Shown here: positions 26,717 through 36,313 of the stretch, piece by piece | Numbering within the stretch: position 1 is the stretch's first letter | Layout: the number at the start of each line of letters is the position of its first letter | Assembly: GCA_020442465.1 (NCBI GenBank) | Contig: JAGRJY010000108.1 | Span: 248,001 to 312,000 of the forward strand | Length of the DNA: 64,000 nucleotides | Reading direction: 5' to 3' | Origin: Lysobacterales bacterium | GTDB lineage: Bacteria; Pseudomonadota; Gammaproteobacteria; Xanthomonadales; Xanthomonadaceae | Program-made: the position numbers and the translations under genes | Notes under the pieces: model-generated | Database searches by the model: none | What the model was told of the DNA's origin: nothing | What the model saw: only the letters and a program-made list of their open reading frames with translations

Positions 26717-29700
26717 TCAGTCCACCGCGGTTCCGCGCGCGAACCAGCCGAACGGGACGCGCACGGCGCGGCCCATCAACCGACCGGTACCCAGTCGCAG
26801 GTCGTCCAGCAGCGCGTAGATGGTCGGCAGGAAGATCAGGCTGACCAGGGTCGAGAACGCCAATCCACCGGCGATGGCCCGCGCCATCGGAAAGTATGCC
26901 GGGCCGTCACCACCCATCTGCGTGCCGCCGACGCACAGCGGCATCATGCCGAGAATCGTCGTACCCATGGTCATCAGGATCGGCCGGAAGCGTTCGCGGG
27001 AACCCTCCACCAGCGAGTCGACGCGGTTGTAGCCTTCGCGCCTCAGATTGTTGATGTGCTCGAACATCACGATGCCGTTGTTCACGACCACGCCCATCAG
27101 CACCAGGATGCCGATCGACGCCATGATCGTGAAGGTGGTCCCGGTCAGCGCGAACAGCCAGAACACGCCGAGTGCCGAGAAGAAGATGCTGGTGATGATC
27201 GCCGCGGGCATTAGCAGCGACTCGAACAGCGCAGCCATCACGATATAGACCAGGCACAGCGCGATCAGGGTATTGAAGGCCATCTGCGCACCGGCCTCAT
27301 CGTTGCGCTCGAAGTTGCCGCCGAGACTCCACTTGTAGCCATCGGGCAGCGTCACGCCGCCGAGCACTTCCTCGATCGCCTTGCGCGCGTCCTCGGTGGA
27401 CTTCTCGGGCGCCAGGTCCGCCTTCAGCACCAGCGATATCTGTCGATTGTTGCGACTGATCTGGGTCGCGCCCTTGCGAACCTCGACCTTGATGATCGAC
27501 ATCAGCGGCACATCGGTGCCGTCGGCGCGACGCAGGTTCAAGGCGCTGAGATCCTCCACGCGGAATTGCTCCGAACCGGCAAAGCGCACCCACACAGGAA
27601 TCTCGGAATCACCCTGGCGGAACTCACGCAGCGGTGAACCGCGCAAGGCAATGCCGATGTAGCGCGCGACTTCCTGCGCACTGAAACCGAACGCCGCGGC
27701 GCGCTCGCGATCGACCTGCACGGTGAGCTCGGAGTTCGCATCGCCGGTATCCACACGCACATCACGCAGCTCTTTGCGAGTGGACAGAATGGGTATGAGC
27801 GAAGACTCGGCCAGGTCGGCGAGTACCTCGCTGGAGTCGCCGTTGAGGAAGACCTGGATGCCTTTGTCGTCACCGCCGCCGCCACCGCCGCCGCCGCCAT
27901 CGCCGTTGAAGCCGATTTCGGCGCGCGCCGAAGCAGGAATCTCCTCGCGCAGCATCTCGCGCACCTGCTCGGAGGACAGCAGATCCGCCTCGTGGTTGCG
28001 CATCATCAGCCGGTCCCACAGGCTCGGGTTCGGGTCGCGCAGTTTGACCCGCGTGCCCGCCCAACCCTGCTCGCTGAACCAGGAATAGATCTGCACGACC
28101 TGGTACTTCTCACGGTTGGCGTCGATGAACTCTTCGACGCGACGCACCTCCTCCGAGATCGTGTCGAGGCTGTAGGCACCCTTCCACTGGTAGTAGAACT
28201 CCAGTTCGCGCCCGGCGTTGTCCTGGAACATGTCGAACTTGGTGAAGCTGGCCGGGATCATGCTGACTGCGATGACCAGCATCATGCCCAGAACGGTCCA
28301 GCCGCGATGCGCCAGTGTCCAGCGCAGCAGGCGCGCATAGGCTTCGGTCATGCGCGGAATCAGGCCGGTCTTCACGCCGAGATTCTTCGGCGTCTGCAGC
28401 CGCGCGGAGATCATCGGAATCAGGCTGACAGCGACGATCCAGGACGCCAGCAGCGCGATCGTGATGGTGATCGCCACCTGCCCCAGGTAGATGCTGATGA
28501 AGTTGCGCGCACCGAAGATGTTGGGCGCGAACACGATGATGCTGGTCAGGGTGCCGGCACTGATTGCGAGCTGCACGCCACGCGTGCCCTCGATCGCGCA
28601 GCGCACCGGATCATCCGGCCATTTCTCCCGGTACTGATAGATGCTCTCCACCACCACGACCGCGTTGTCGACCAGCATGCCGATGCCGAGCAGCAGCCCC
28701 ATCATGGTCAGGATGTTGAGCGTCATCCCCATGAAGTACATGCCGCCCAGGGTCATCACGATGCACAGCGGAATCGCCAACGTCACCATGAAGGTGGATG
28801 GCCAGTGACGCAGGAAGTAGAACAGCACGAAGACCGACAGACACGCACCCACCACGCCGGCGTGGATCAGCTCGGAGATCGAACTCGACACGCTCTCTGC
28901 CTGGTCGCTGATGATCTTGACCTGCACGCCCTCGAAGTCGGGCAAGGCCATGATTTGCTCGACTTCGGCAAGCACGTTGTGCGACACGTCGACCAGGTTG
29001 CTGGTGCGGTCGCGGAAGATGTCCAGGCCAACGGCGACCTTGCCGTCCAGCCGCCGTCCGAAGTCGACGGCCTGGTTCTTCAACCGCACGCTGGCGATGT
29101 CTCCCAGGCGCAGGCCGGTGTCGTTGATGACCAGCTCACGCAGCTCGTCCAGCGAGCGCAGCTCGCCGATCGGCTGCACGCGAATGCGGCGGTTGCCGTC
29201 GTCGATGTCGCCGGCCGACACCGAGAAATTCAGCGTCTGCAGGCGACTCGCCAGCTCGTTCAACGCGACGCCATGGGCGCCGAGCCGCGAGGGGATGATG
29301 GCGATCTCGACCTCCGGCGGTGGCGCACCGGAAATCTCCACCTTGGCCACGCCGGGCACGCGCTCGATGCGACGCTTCATCAGCCGGTCGATCAGGTTGT
29401 ACTCGCCGACCATGTTGCGATCGCCGGCGAAGCGCACACGCAGCACCGGCTGGTCGCTCGGCGAGAACTTGAACACGAAGTAGCGCTGCAGGTCGTCGGG
29501 CAGCTCGCCACGAATGGCGTCGATGCGCTCGCGCGCCTCGCTGGCGGTCAGCTCGATGTCGCGGTCCCAATCCTTGAACTGGATGAAGACCTGACTGCCG
29601 TCCGGCCGGCTGTTCGCGCCCATGCGCGAGATCCCCGGCAGCGTGGACAAGGCTTCCTCGGCCGGACGGGTGATCGTGCGATCGACTTCCTGCGGCGTCG

Positions 29701-29860
29701 AACCGGGGTACGGAAGGCTGACGAAAATGAAGGGGACATTGACGTCCGGAAACTGCTCCAGGGGCAGTCGGAACGCAGCAATGATGCCAATCACCACCAG
29801 CGACACGTAGAACATCACCGCAGTGACGGGCCGCTTCAAGCTGCGTTCTGCCAGATTCAT
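26717..29860 (-). CDS. RND efflux transporter permease, second subunit
   Basis: Inner-membrane proton-driven pump component, 1047 residues with two repeats of six helices and two large periplasmic loops. It begins MNLAERSLKRPVTAVMF. The TM4 relay reads GMLVDNAVVVVE, so the first aspartate (AcrB D407) is kept but the second is asparagine. In TM10 the AcrB K940 position reads VVVNNGIVMFE, with asparagine in place of lysine. A run of nine glycines lies in the first periplasmic domain (codons at about 27876-27905). It overlaps the other permease by four bases (ATGA). No outer membrane channel gene follows. Confidence 0.93.
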   Translation of the reverse strand: MNLAERSLKRPVTAVMFYVSLVVIGIIAAFRLPLEQFPDVNVPFIFVSLPYPGSTPQEVDRTITRPAEEALSTLPGISRMGANSRPDGSQVFIQFKDWDRDIELTASEARERIDAIRGELPDDLQRYFVFKFSPSDQPVLRVRFAGDRNMVGEYNLIDRLMKRRIERVPGVAKVEISGAPPPEVEIAIIPSRLGAHGVALNELASRLQTLNFSVSAGDIDDGNRRIRVQPIGELRSLDELRELVINDTGLRLGDIASVRLKNQAVDFGRRLDGKVAVGLDIFRDRTSNLVDVSHNVLAEVEQIMALPDFEGVQVKIISDQAESVSSSISELIHAGVVGACLSVFVLFYFLRHWPSTFMVTLAIPLCIVMTLGGMYFMGMTLNILTMMGLLLGIGMLVDNAVVVVESIYQYREKWPDDPVRCAIEGTRGVQLAISAGTLTSIIVFAPNIFGARNFISIYLGQVAITITIALLASWIVAVSLIPMISARLQTPKNLGVKTGLIPRMTEAYARLLRWTLAHRGWTVLGMMLVIAVSMIPASFTKFDMFQDNAGRELEFYYQWKGAYSLDTISEEVRRVEEFIDANREKYQVVQIYSWFSEQGWAGTRVKLRDPNPSLWDRLMMRNHEADLLSSEQVREMLREEIPASARAEIGFNGDGGGGGGGGGDDKGIQVFLNGDSSEVLADLAESSLIPILSTRKELRDVRVDTGDANSELTVQVDRERAAAFGFSAQEVARYIGIALRGSPLREFRQGDSEIPVWVRFAGSEQFRVEDLSALNLRRADGTDVPLMSIIKVEVRKGATQISRNNRQISLVLKADLAPEKSTEDARKAIEEVLGGVTLPDGYKWSLGGNFERNDEAGAQMAFNTLIALCLVYIVMAALFESLLMPAAIITSIFFSALGVFWLFALTGTTFTIMASIGILVLMGVVVNNGIVMFEHINNLRREGYNRVDSLVEGSRERFRPILMTMGTTILGMMPLCVGGTQMGGDGPAYFPMARAIAGGLAFSTLVSLIFLPTIYALLDDLRLGTGRLMGRAVRVPFGWFARGTAVD

Positions 29861-32800
29861 GTCAGAGCCCCTCCGGCGTCGGCAGCCAGGATGGCGCGCG
29901 AACGTTCGCCTTGCGCACGATAGGTCTCGTCGGAGCGTCTATCCAGCAGGTTGTAGACCACCGGAATGACAAACAGGGTGAGCAGAGTCGAGACCGTCAA
30001 CCCGCCGATCACGGTGATCGCCATCGGCGCCTTGACCTCGGCACCCTCGCCGCCGAAGAAGGCCAGCGGGGCGAAACCGAACAGCGTCGTCAACGTGGTC
30101 ATGACGATCGGGCGCAGGCGTGATTCGGCCGCATCGCAGATGGCCTGAATCTTGGGCACGCCCTCCAGCCGCAGCTGGTTGATCTTGTCGATCAGCACGA
30201 TGGCGTTCTTCACCACGATGCCGACCAGCAGGATCAGGCCGATGAAGACCACCACCGAGATCGGCGAACCGGACAGCCACAGCGCCAGCACCGCGCCAAC
30301 CAGGGCCAGCGGAATGCTGAACATGATCACGAACGGATGCAGCAGCGACTCGAACTGCGAGGCCATCACCAGATAGACCAGGAAGATCGCCAGACTCAAC
30401 GCGAACATCAGCGACTTCAGCGAGGCGTCGAGCTCTTCGCCCTGCCCGCCGATGTGCATGCGGATGTTGGCGCCGAGTGGGTTCTCCTGCACCAGGCGTT
30501 CGACCTTCTTGACCGCCGTACCGAGGTCGATGTCGCGCAGGTTGGCGCGCACGATGGCCACGCGCACCTGGTCCGCGCGGTGAATCTCGCTGGGACCGAT
30601 GGTTTCGACCACGTCAGCCACTGCGTCGAGGGTCAGCGGGCGCTCGCTCTCGGGGTTGATGATCAGACGACGAATGTCTTCGACCGAACCGCGATCGTCT
30701 TCGCGGGCACGGACCAGCACGTCGATCTTGCGCTCGCGGAAGCTGTAGCGGGTCGCGACCTCGCCCTTGACCTTGCGCACCACCTGGTCGGCGATCTGCC
30801 GGGTGGTCAGACCGAGCGCCGCGGCACGCTCCTGGTCGAAGCGGATCTGCACCTCGGGGAAGCCCTGCTCCACCGTCGACTTGACGTCGGTGAAGGAGCC
30901 TTCACGGCTGAGCATGTCGGCGAGCTGACGCCCGGCGCGCTGCAAGGTCTCGAGATCGTGCGCCTGCAGCTCGATCTCCAGCGGCGTCGAGAAACTGAAC
31001 AGCTCGGGTCGACCGAACTTCACGTCGACGCCGGGGAAGTTCGCCATCGTCTCGCGCAGTCGATCGGTGATGTTCTGTTCGGTCTCGCGCGAATAGCCCT
31101 TGCCCAGCACGACCGACAGCTTGGCGATGTTCTCTCCGGACTCGGTGGGGTTGGCGTCGAGCCGGGTGCCACTGCCGGCCACGCCGAACAGGGTCTCGAT
31201 GTCCTCGTCGTCGGAATGCGCGGACTGCACGGCGCGAATCAGCGCATCGGTCTCGCGCAGCTGTGCGCCCGGCGGAAGCTTGGCGGTCATCTCGAAGCGA
31301 TCCTGGGCAAACTGGGGAATCAGGTCGGTGCCCAGGCCCGACACGAACAGCAGCGAGATCGCGAACGCCGCAGCCGCCGAGCCCAGTACGACCGTCGAAT
31401 GCGTCAGCGCCTTGGGCAGGCTGCGACGATAGGCGGCCGCGGCTGCGTCATACGGAAGCAGCACGATGCGGCCGACCACCGACAGGCCCCGGCCGACGGT
31501 GTCGCGCAGGAAGCGCGCGCCGATGCCGACCACGAACGCCAACGCGAACGCCAGCGCAGCCGGAATCACGCAGAGCAGGCAGAGCACGCCCATGACCAGC
31601 GAGGGCAACAGCAGCAGCACACCCTTTACCACCCGCATGGCGCCAGAGCCCGGCCGCCGGAACGGATACTTGAACCAGCCGATGGCGGCCTGCAACAAGC
31701 GCTTCCAGATCGACTCCTTGGGCTCGCCGTTGGATTCCTCGGCGAACGCCAGCGGTGACTTCGCCTTCAGCGACGACAGCATCGGGATCAGGGTCATCGC
31801 CACGACCAGCGAAATCACCAGCGCGATCGACACGGTCAGCGCCTGGTCCTTGAACAGTTGCCCGGCGACGCCTTCGACGAATACCAGCGGGAAGAACACC
31901 GCCACGGTGGTCAGCGTGCTGGCCACGACCGCCATGCTGACTTCATTCGCCCCGGTGATCGTCGATTCGATGATGCCGAGACCACGTTCGCGCGCCTTGG
32001 CGATGCTCTCCAGCACGACGATCGAATCGTCCACCACCATGCCGGTGGCCAGCGCCAGGCCCGCCAGCGACATCACGTTCAGCGACAGTCCCAGCTGGCC
32101 CATGAAGAAGAACGTGGCCACGATGGAGACCGGCAACGAAAGCCCGATGACGAAGGTGCTCCAGCCATCGCGCAGGAAGAAGAAAATGATCAGGATCGCG
32201 AGCAGGCCACCGATCACCGCTTCTTTCTTCACTTCGTCGAGCGCGGCGCGAATGAAGGTCGCCTGGTTCTCGACGGTGGTCAGCTTGGTGTCGGGCGGCA
32301 GCTCACGGTTAATCCGCTCCAGCGCCTTCACCACGCCTTCGGCCACGTTCACGGTGTTGGCGTCGCCTTCCTTGTACAAGGCAACTTCCACCGCTTCCTT
32401 GCCGTCGATGCGGATCACCGCCTGACGTTCCTTGAAACCCTGGCTGACGGTGGCGACGTCGCGCAGGCGGATGGGCACGCCATTCTGGTTTGCGATCAGC
32501 AGCTCGCGCATCGGCTCCAGACCGGCAAACTGATTCACCGTCCGCACGAGGTAGCGCTGGGAACCTTCCTCGATGCGGCCGCCCGAGATGTTGACGTTCT
32601 CCTGGCGCAGACGTTCGATCACCTGATTCACCGACAGACGCAGCTGCGACAGACGCTGGTCGTCGATCAGCACCTGGACTTCGTCTTCCAAGCCGCCCGA
32701 AACCTTGACGGCGGCGACGCCTTCCACCGGCTCGAGACGCTTCTTCAGATCCTCGTCCGCATAGCGGCGCAGGCGCATCAGCTCCTGCTGCTCGTTCACG

Positions 32801-33240
32801 CCTTCCGCCGTGGACGCGTAGATGAGGCGCATCACCGGCTCGGTGCTGGGGTTGAAACGCAGCAGCACCGGCGGCTTGACCTCCAGCGGCAGCTGCAGGA
32901 TCTCGAGCTTGTCGCGCACTTCGAGGCTGGCCTTGTCCATATCGGTGCCCCAGGCGAACTCGAGCACGACATCGCTCTGCCCGGTGCGCGACACGGAACG
33001 CAGCTTGCGCAAGCCCCGCACCACGCCAACCGCTTCTTCGACCGGCTCGGTGACCAGATTCTCGATCTCCGAAGGTGCCGCACCGACGTACTCGGTGCGC
33101 ACGGTCAGGGTCGGGTAGCTCAGATCCGGCAACAGGTTGACCTTGAGGTCGCCGAGCGCGATCAGCCCGAACAGCACAAGGGTCACCATCGCCATCGCGA
33201 TGGTCACGCGACGGCGTGTGGACAGCGCAACGATGCTCAT
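29857..33240 (-). CDS. RND efflux transporter permease, first subunit
   Basis: 1127-residue RND pump. The relay residues are intact: TM4 GMVVDDSIVVLE with both aspartates and TM10 GIVVKNAIVLID with the lysine. Compared with AcrB it has an extra cytoplasmic/membrane segment of roughly 110 residues in the middle (after MLSSLKAKSPLAF, including hydrophobic GVLLLLPSLVMGVLCLLCV) preceding TM7. It starts 4 bp after the adaptor gene's stop. Pairing with a second, dissimilar permease recalls MdtBC, where the two subunits form a heterotrimer (inference). Confidence 0.94.
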   Translation of the reverse strand: MSIVALSTRRRVTIAMAMVTLVLFGLIALGDLKVNLLPDLSYPTLTVRTEYVGAAPSEIENLVTEPVEEAVGVVRGLRKLRSVSRTGQSDVVLEFAWGTDMDKASLEVRDKLEILQLPLEVKPPVLLRFNPSTEPVMRLIYASTAEGVNEQQELMRLRRYADEDLKKRLEPVEGVAAVKVSGGLEDEVQVLIDDQRLSQLRLSVNQVIERLRQENVNISGGRIEEGSQRYLVRTVNQFAGLEPMRELLIANQNGVPIRLRDVATVSQGFKERQAVIRIDGKEAVEVALYKEGDANTVNVAEGVVKALERINRELPPDTKLTTVENQATFIRAALDEVKKEAVIGGLLAILIIFFFLRDGWSTFVIGLSLPVSIVATFFFMGQLGLSLNVMSLAGLALATGMVVDDSIVVLESIAKARERGLGIIESTITGANEVSMAVVASTLTTVAVFFPLVFVEGVAGQLFKDQALTVSIALVISLVVAMTLIPMLSSLKAKSPLAFAEESNGEPKESIWKRLLQAAIGWFKYPFRRPGSGAMRVVKGVLLLLPSLVMGVLCLLCVIPAALAFALAFVVGIGARFLRDTVGRGLSVVGRIVLLPYDAAAAAYRRSLPKALTHSTVVLGSAAAAFAISLLFVSGLGTDLIPQFAQDRFEMTAKLPPGAQLRETDALIRAVQSAHSDDEDIETLFGVAGSGTRLDANPTESGENIAKLSVVLGKGYSRETEQNITDRLRETMANFPGVDVKFGRPELFSFSTPLEIELQAHDLETLQRAGRQLADMLSREGSFTDVKSTVEQGFPEVQIRFDQERAAALGLTTRQIADQVVRKVKGEVATRYSFRERKIDVLVRAREDDRGSVEDIRRLIINPESERPLTLDAVADVVETIGPSEIHRADQVRVAIVRANLRDIDLGTAVKKVERLVQENPLGANIRMHIGGQGEELDASLKSLMFALSLAIFLVYLVMASQFESLLHPFVIMFSIPLALVGAVLALWLSGSPISVVVFIGLILLVGIVVKNAIVLIDKINQLRLEGVPKIQAICDAAESRLRPIVMTTLTTLFGFAPLAFFGGEGAEVKAPMAITVIGGLTVSTLLTLFVIPVVYNLLDRRSDETYRAQGERSRAILAADAGGALT

Positions 33241-33243
33241 GGG

Positions 33244-34467
33244 TTAGTTGCCTGCGACAGCTTCGGCCATCTGGGCGGCAAGCGCCGCACTGGGCGCAAT
33301 GATGTTGACCTTGGTGCCGTCACGCACAGCCACCTTGCCGGCGGTGACGACCTGGTCGCCTTCTTCCAGGCCGGCAGTGATCTCGGCGTACTCGCCATTG
33401 ACGTGGCCCAGGCCCACCACCGTGTGCTTGACCTGTCCGTCGCGCACGACGAACACCGCAGGCTCGGCCTCTTCCTCGAGCAAGGCGACGCGCGGCACGG
33501 CCAGGGCGTCTTCGCGACGGTCATAGACGATCGCAATGCGTCCGAACATACCCGGCTTGAGCACGCCGTCGTGGCCGGAGAAGCTGGCGGTAGCGCGGAA
33601 CGTGCCGGTGGACGCGTCGATGACCGGGCTCACGCGGTCGATGACGCCATCGAATCGCTTTCCGGGCACGGCATCGACGTTCAGAACGACCGACATGCCG
33701 TCATGCAGGGTGCGCATTTCGCGCTCGGGCACGTTCAGCACCGCTTCCAGGCGCTCGTCGCCGACAACGCGGAACAGGGTTTGATTCAACTGGATCAGGT
33801 TGCCGCGCTTGACCATGCGCTGCGCGACCAGGCCACCAATGGGCGCGGTGATCTGGGTGTAGCTGAGCTCCAGCTTGGCCAGGTCCCAGGCGGCCTTCTG
33901 CGTGGCCACGTCGAAACGCAGGCGCTCATGCGCGTCGGCCGCAACCAGCTTGCGCTCGAACAGTTCTTTCGAGCGGGCAAACTCGGCTTCAAGCTTGCGC
34001 AGCGTCGCCTCGGCACGCTGCACCTCCAGACGTGCACGATCGGCGTCGATGCGCGCCAGCACCTGCCCCGCCTTCACCGAATCGCCTTCCTCAACCAGCA
34101 GCTCGAGCAACACACCGGAAGTCTTGGCGACGACCTGCGCCTCCTCCGGCGCTTCGAGCGATGCCGTACCGGTGTAGCTGGCCTCGACCGTGCGGCGGAT
34201 GACGGGAGCGACCTCGACCGGCACCGGCTTGATTTCTTTCTCCGGCTTGCCGTCCTTGCCCAGCTTGGGCGCGGAGTCGTCCTTGCCTTCGGACTTCTTC
34301 TCGTCCTTGGCGACCTGCTCCTTCTTGTCCTTGCCGCCCTTTTCCGCGGCGGCATCCTTGTCGCCGCCGCTGCAGCCAGCCAGGGTCAGGGCGAACGCCA
34401 GAAGCAGTGCCTGGGGTACCAGGGCAGCGAGTTTCCGATGGGGAAAGCGGGCGATCTGAGCGTTCAT
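33244..34467 (-). CDS. RND adaptor (membrane fusion) lipoprotein
   Basis: HlyD/AcrA-type periplasmic adaptor, 407 residues. A lipoprotein signal ends in LTLAGC, so it is anchored in the inner membrane by C31 or nearby. A Lys/Asp/Glu-rich linker of about 45 residues follows (DKDAAAEKGGKDKKEQ...), unusually long and charged. Lipoyl halves are visible at about 90-120 and 175-205 around a coiled-coil hairpin, then beta-barrel and membrane-proximal domains. First gene of the operon, under the promoter/operator at 34495-34529. Confidence 0.93.
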   Translation of the reverse strand: MNAQIARFPHRKLAALVPQALLLAFALTLAGCSGGDKDAAAEKGGKDKKEQVAKDEKKSEGKDDSAPKLGKDGKPEKEIKPVPVEVAPVIRRTVEASYTGTASLEAPEEAQVVAKTSGVLLELLVEEGDSVKAGQVLARIDADRARLEVQRAEATLRKLEAEFARSKELFERKLVAADAHERLRFDVATQKAAWDLAKLELSYTQITAPIGGLVAQRMVKRGNLIQLNQTLFRVVGDERLEAVLNVPEREMRTLHDGMSVVLNVDAVPGKRFDGVIDRVSPVIDASTGTFRATASFSGHDGVLKPGMFGRIAIVYDRREDALAVPRVALLEEEAEPAVFVVRDGQVKHTVVGLGHVNGEYAEITAGLEEGDQVVTAGKVAVRDGTKVNIIAPSAALAAQMAEAVAGN

Positions 34468-34494
34468 GGGCCTCGTCCGGGTGGTGTATGAGTT

Positions 34495-34529
34495 GGTGTT
34501 ATAGTTACCTACAACACCATGTATGTCAA
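34495..34529 (-). promoter_or_regulatory. RND operon promoter with overlapping palindromic operator
   Basis: On the minus strand the -35 is a perfect TTGACA (34524-34529); AACTAT or TAACTA at 34501-34507 is the -10, 16-17 bp away. The palindrome GGTGTTRTAG-GTAA-CTAYAACACC spans 34495-34518 with one mismatch between 10-bp arms, and covers the -10. Such sites upstream of RND operons are usually bound by TetR-family repressors, but no regulator gene is adjacent. The gap 34530-34726 holds nothing else supported. Confidence 0.72.
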
Positions 34530-34726
34530 GCAGCGGGGCTCAGTGTGCGCTTCAAGCCCCGGCGCATCCTGTGCAGGTAGTCATGAGAGTGGGATGCATC
34601 CGGCGTTGTGACGGTTGCGTTTAGCGCTCGTACAGCCTTGCGGACAGCGATGCTCGCCCCGCTGCGAACGCGTCCACATCATTCCCGCCAGGTGCGGACG
34701 TCTGGATGACCCCAGCACGGCTTGGC

Positions 34727-34732
34727 TATACT
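34727..34732 (+). promoter_or_regulatory. -10 element upstream of the first cytochrome c gene
   Basis: TATACT, 34 bp before the start codon of the cytochrome gene. No good -35 hexamer at the right distance; TTGG directly before it may act as an extended element. Transcription would start near 34739. Confidence 0.4.
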
Positions 34733-34766
34733 TCCGCCTTTGCGCCCCACGAGACCGGATCCCTCG

Positions 34767-35096
34767 ATGAAGCCCATGCTGCGCCTCGCGCTCTGCGCCA
34801 CCCTGGCCATGGCTGCCACCCCCACGCTGGCGGCCGGCGATGCCGCCAAGGGCAAGATCAAGGTGTACACCTGCACCGGCTGCCATGGCATTCCGGGCTA
34901 CAAGAACATTTATCCGCACTACAACGTGCCGAAGATCGGCGGCCAGAGCTACGACTACCTCGTGGCGGCGCTGACCGCCTACCAGAAAGGCGAGCGCAAG
35001 CACCCGACCATGGAGGCCCAGGCCCAGAGCTTCAGCGACCAGGACATTGCGGATATCGCAACCTACCTGTCCGGCTCATCGGCCCCGGCGAAGTAA
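34767..35096 (+). CDS. Small secreted c-type cytochrome
   Basis: A 109-residue exported monoheme cytochrome c. Signal peptide MKPMLRLALC..PTLAA is followed by the heme motif CTGCH (C36, C39, H40) and a likely distal methionine in HPTMEAQ. The sequence is class I-like (c5/c553 type). Followed 18 bp later by a second cytochrome with the same layout, and both probably serve as periplasmic electron carriers. The partner oxidase is not in the window. Confidence 0.9.
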   Translation: MKPMLRLALCATLAMAATPTLAAGDAAKGKIKVYTCTGCHGIPGYKNIYPHYNVPKIGGQSYDYLVAALTAYQKGERKHPTMEAQAQSFSDQDIADIATYLSGSSAPAK

Positions 35097-35114
35097 GGAC
35101 AAGGACACCCGAAC

Positions 35115-35459
35115 ATGATGCGCACGCTCGCCGTTACCGGAACTCTCGCCCTGCTGCTCGGCCTCACTTCGCCCTTGCAAGCCGCCGATATCGAAGCCGG
35201 CAAGGCCAAGGCCCAGCCCTGTCAGGCCTGCCATGGCAAGGATGGCAACACGCCGCTTGACGCGACCTACCCCCGCCTGGCCGGCCAGCACGCCAGCTAC
35301 CTCGAGAAGGCCCTGAAGGACTATCGCTCGGGTGCACGCGCGAACGTCATCATGGCGGGCTTTGCGACGCCGATGACTGATGAGGACATCAAAAACCTCT
35401 CGGCGTACTTCGCCTCCCTGCCCGGCGACCTGCACGATCTGAGCCATCACGAGAAGTAA
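35115..35459 (+). CDS. Small secreted c-type cytochrome (c553/c4-like)
   Basis: 114 residues with a signal peptide ending in PLQAA and heme motif CQACH (C36, C39, H40), then GKDGNTPLDATYPRLAGQ, which is typical of cytochrome c4/c553 domains, and distal methionine in FATPMTDEDI. It follows the first cytochrome closely, so the pair is bicistronic. The operon ends at the terminator at 35481. Confidence 0.92.
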   Translation: MMRTLAVTGTLALLLGLTSPLQAADIEAGKAKAQPCQACHGKDGNTPLDATYPRLAGQHASYLEKALKDYRSGARANVIMAGFATPMTDEDIKNLSAYFASLPGDLHDLSHHEK

Positions 35460-35480
35460 TCGCACCGACAGGCGTCGATT

Positions 35481-35509
35481 CGAACGGCCTTCGGGCCGTT
35501 CGTCGTTTT
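35481..35509 (+). terminator. Terminator of the cytochrome pair
   Basis: 8-bp stem GAACGGCC/GGCCGTTC (35482-35489 with 35494-35501), TTCG loop, then GTCGTTTT. 21 bp after the stop codon. Confidence 0.85.
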
Positions 35510-35549
35510 GGGGCAAACGCATGCTTCCCGGGCTTCCGCCGCGATCAGC

Positions 35550-36212
35550 TCAGGGCGTTCCCGCGCAGGTCTTTCGCAGCTTGACCAGATCGATTTCCCG
35601 CGACACCCCGGGGTCGCTGTTCAACAGGCGCTGCTCGATGGCGCGACAGTCGTCGCGAGCGGGCGTGCCGAACAGCAGCCGAAGCACGGCGCCAACGATG
35701 TGCTGCGGTGAACTCGCCTGACGCATGCGCAGGCGCACTGTGTAGGCCGCCTGCGCGTCGCTGTCTCCAGGCAGCCGGACGATGCGGTCACGCAGCACGC
35801 GGTCGCTGTCGGTCCAGGCGGGTACGGCATCCTCTTCCCACAGTCGCGGCCTGCCCGCCTGGTCGAACAGAGGGCTGGGCCGTGCGTGGGTGTCATCGAC
35901 GTGCGGCGCCGCAGTGCGGGAGCGCGGATCAGGCGATGATGCCGGGGACAACCCGCGAGACACCGACACATCGCGTGTGCTCCGCTCCGGCAACACCGGC
36001 CACGGCGGAACTGGCGCCTGGGCGTCGGTGGGTCGCCGCGCGATCCACTCGACCACGAATGGCGCCGCACGCGAGGCCTGCTCGGGCGCCCGCATGCCTG
36101 ACGCAAGCAGGTAGATCAGCGCTGCATGCAGGGCGACGACGGCAACGAGCGCCGAGCGGCTGATCCGGCTGCTCGCGTGCAGGGCATGGAACTGCGCGAC
36201 AGCGCGCGGCAT
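35550..36212 (-). CDS. Hypothetical single-span membrane protein
   Basis: Not recognised. About 220 residues: a short basic N-terminus, one membrane helix (SALVAVVALHAALIYLLASG), a Pro/Ser/Arg-rich disordered middle (about 60-130) and a C-terminal domain containing YTVRLRMRQASSPQHIVGAVLRLLFG and DDCRAIEQRLLNSDPGVSREIDLVKLRKTC. The topology resembles TonB-like or cell-envelope scaffold proteins, but no TonB signature is present. The start is uncertain: ATG at 36212 is given, GTG at 36263 is possible; neither has a clear ribosome-binding site. Confidence 0.65.
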   Translation of the reverse strand: MPRAVAQFHALHASSRISRSALVAVVALHAALIYLLASGMRAPEQASRAAPFVVEWIARRPTDAQAPVPPWPVLPERSTRDVSVSRGLSPASSPDPRSRTAAPHVDDTHARPSPLFDQAGRPRLWEEDAVPAWTDSDRVLRDRIVRLPGDSDAQAAYTVRLRMRQASSPQHIVGAVLRLLFGTPARDDCRAIEQRLLNSDPGVSREIDLVKLRKTCAGTP

Positions 36213-36313
36213 GCCGTGGGGTCCAGCCAGGCTCGCGCCTTCGAACCATCGATCCCGCGGCACGAGGGAAGCGTCCGCCCAATCGGCTGCAAGCGCCTGG
36301 GGCCGAGCGTCGC

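Noticed and set aside
27992..34491. 643- and 877-codon plus-strand open frames opposite the RND genes
   Set aside because: Antisense to three well-supported genes; His/Gln/Asp-rich translations without motifs.
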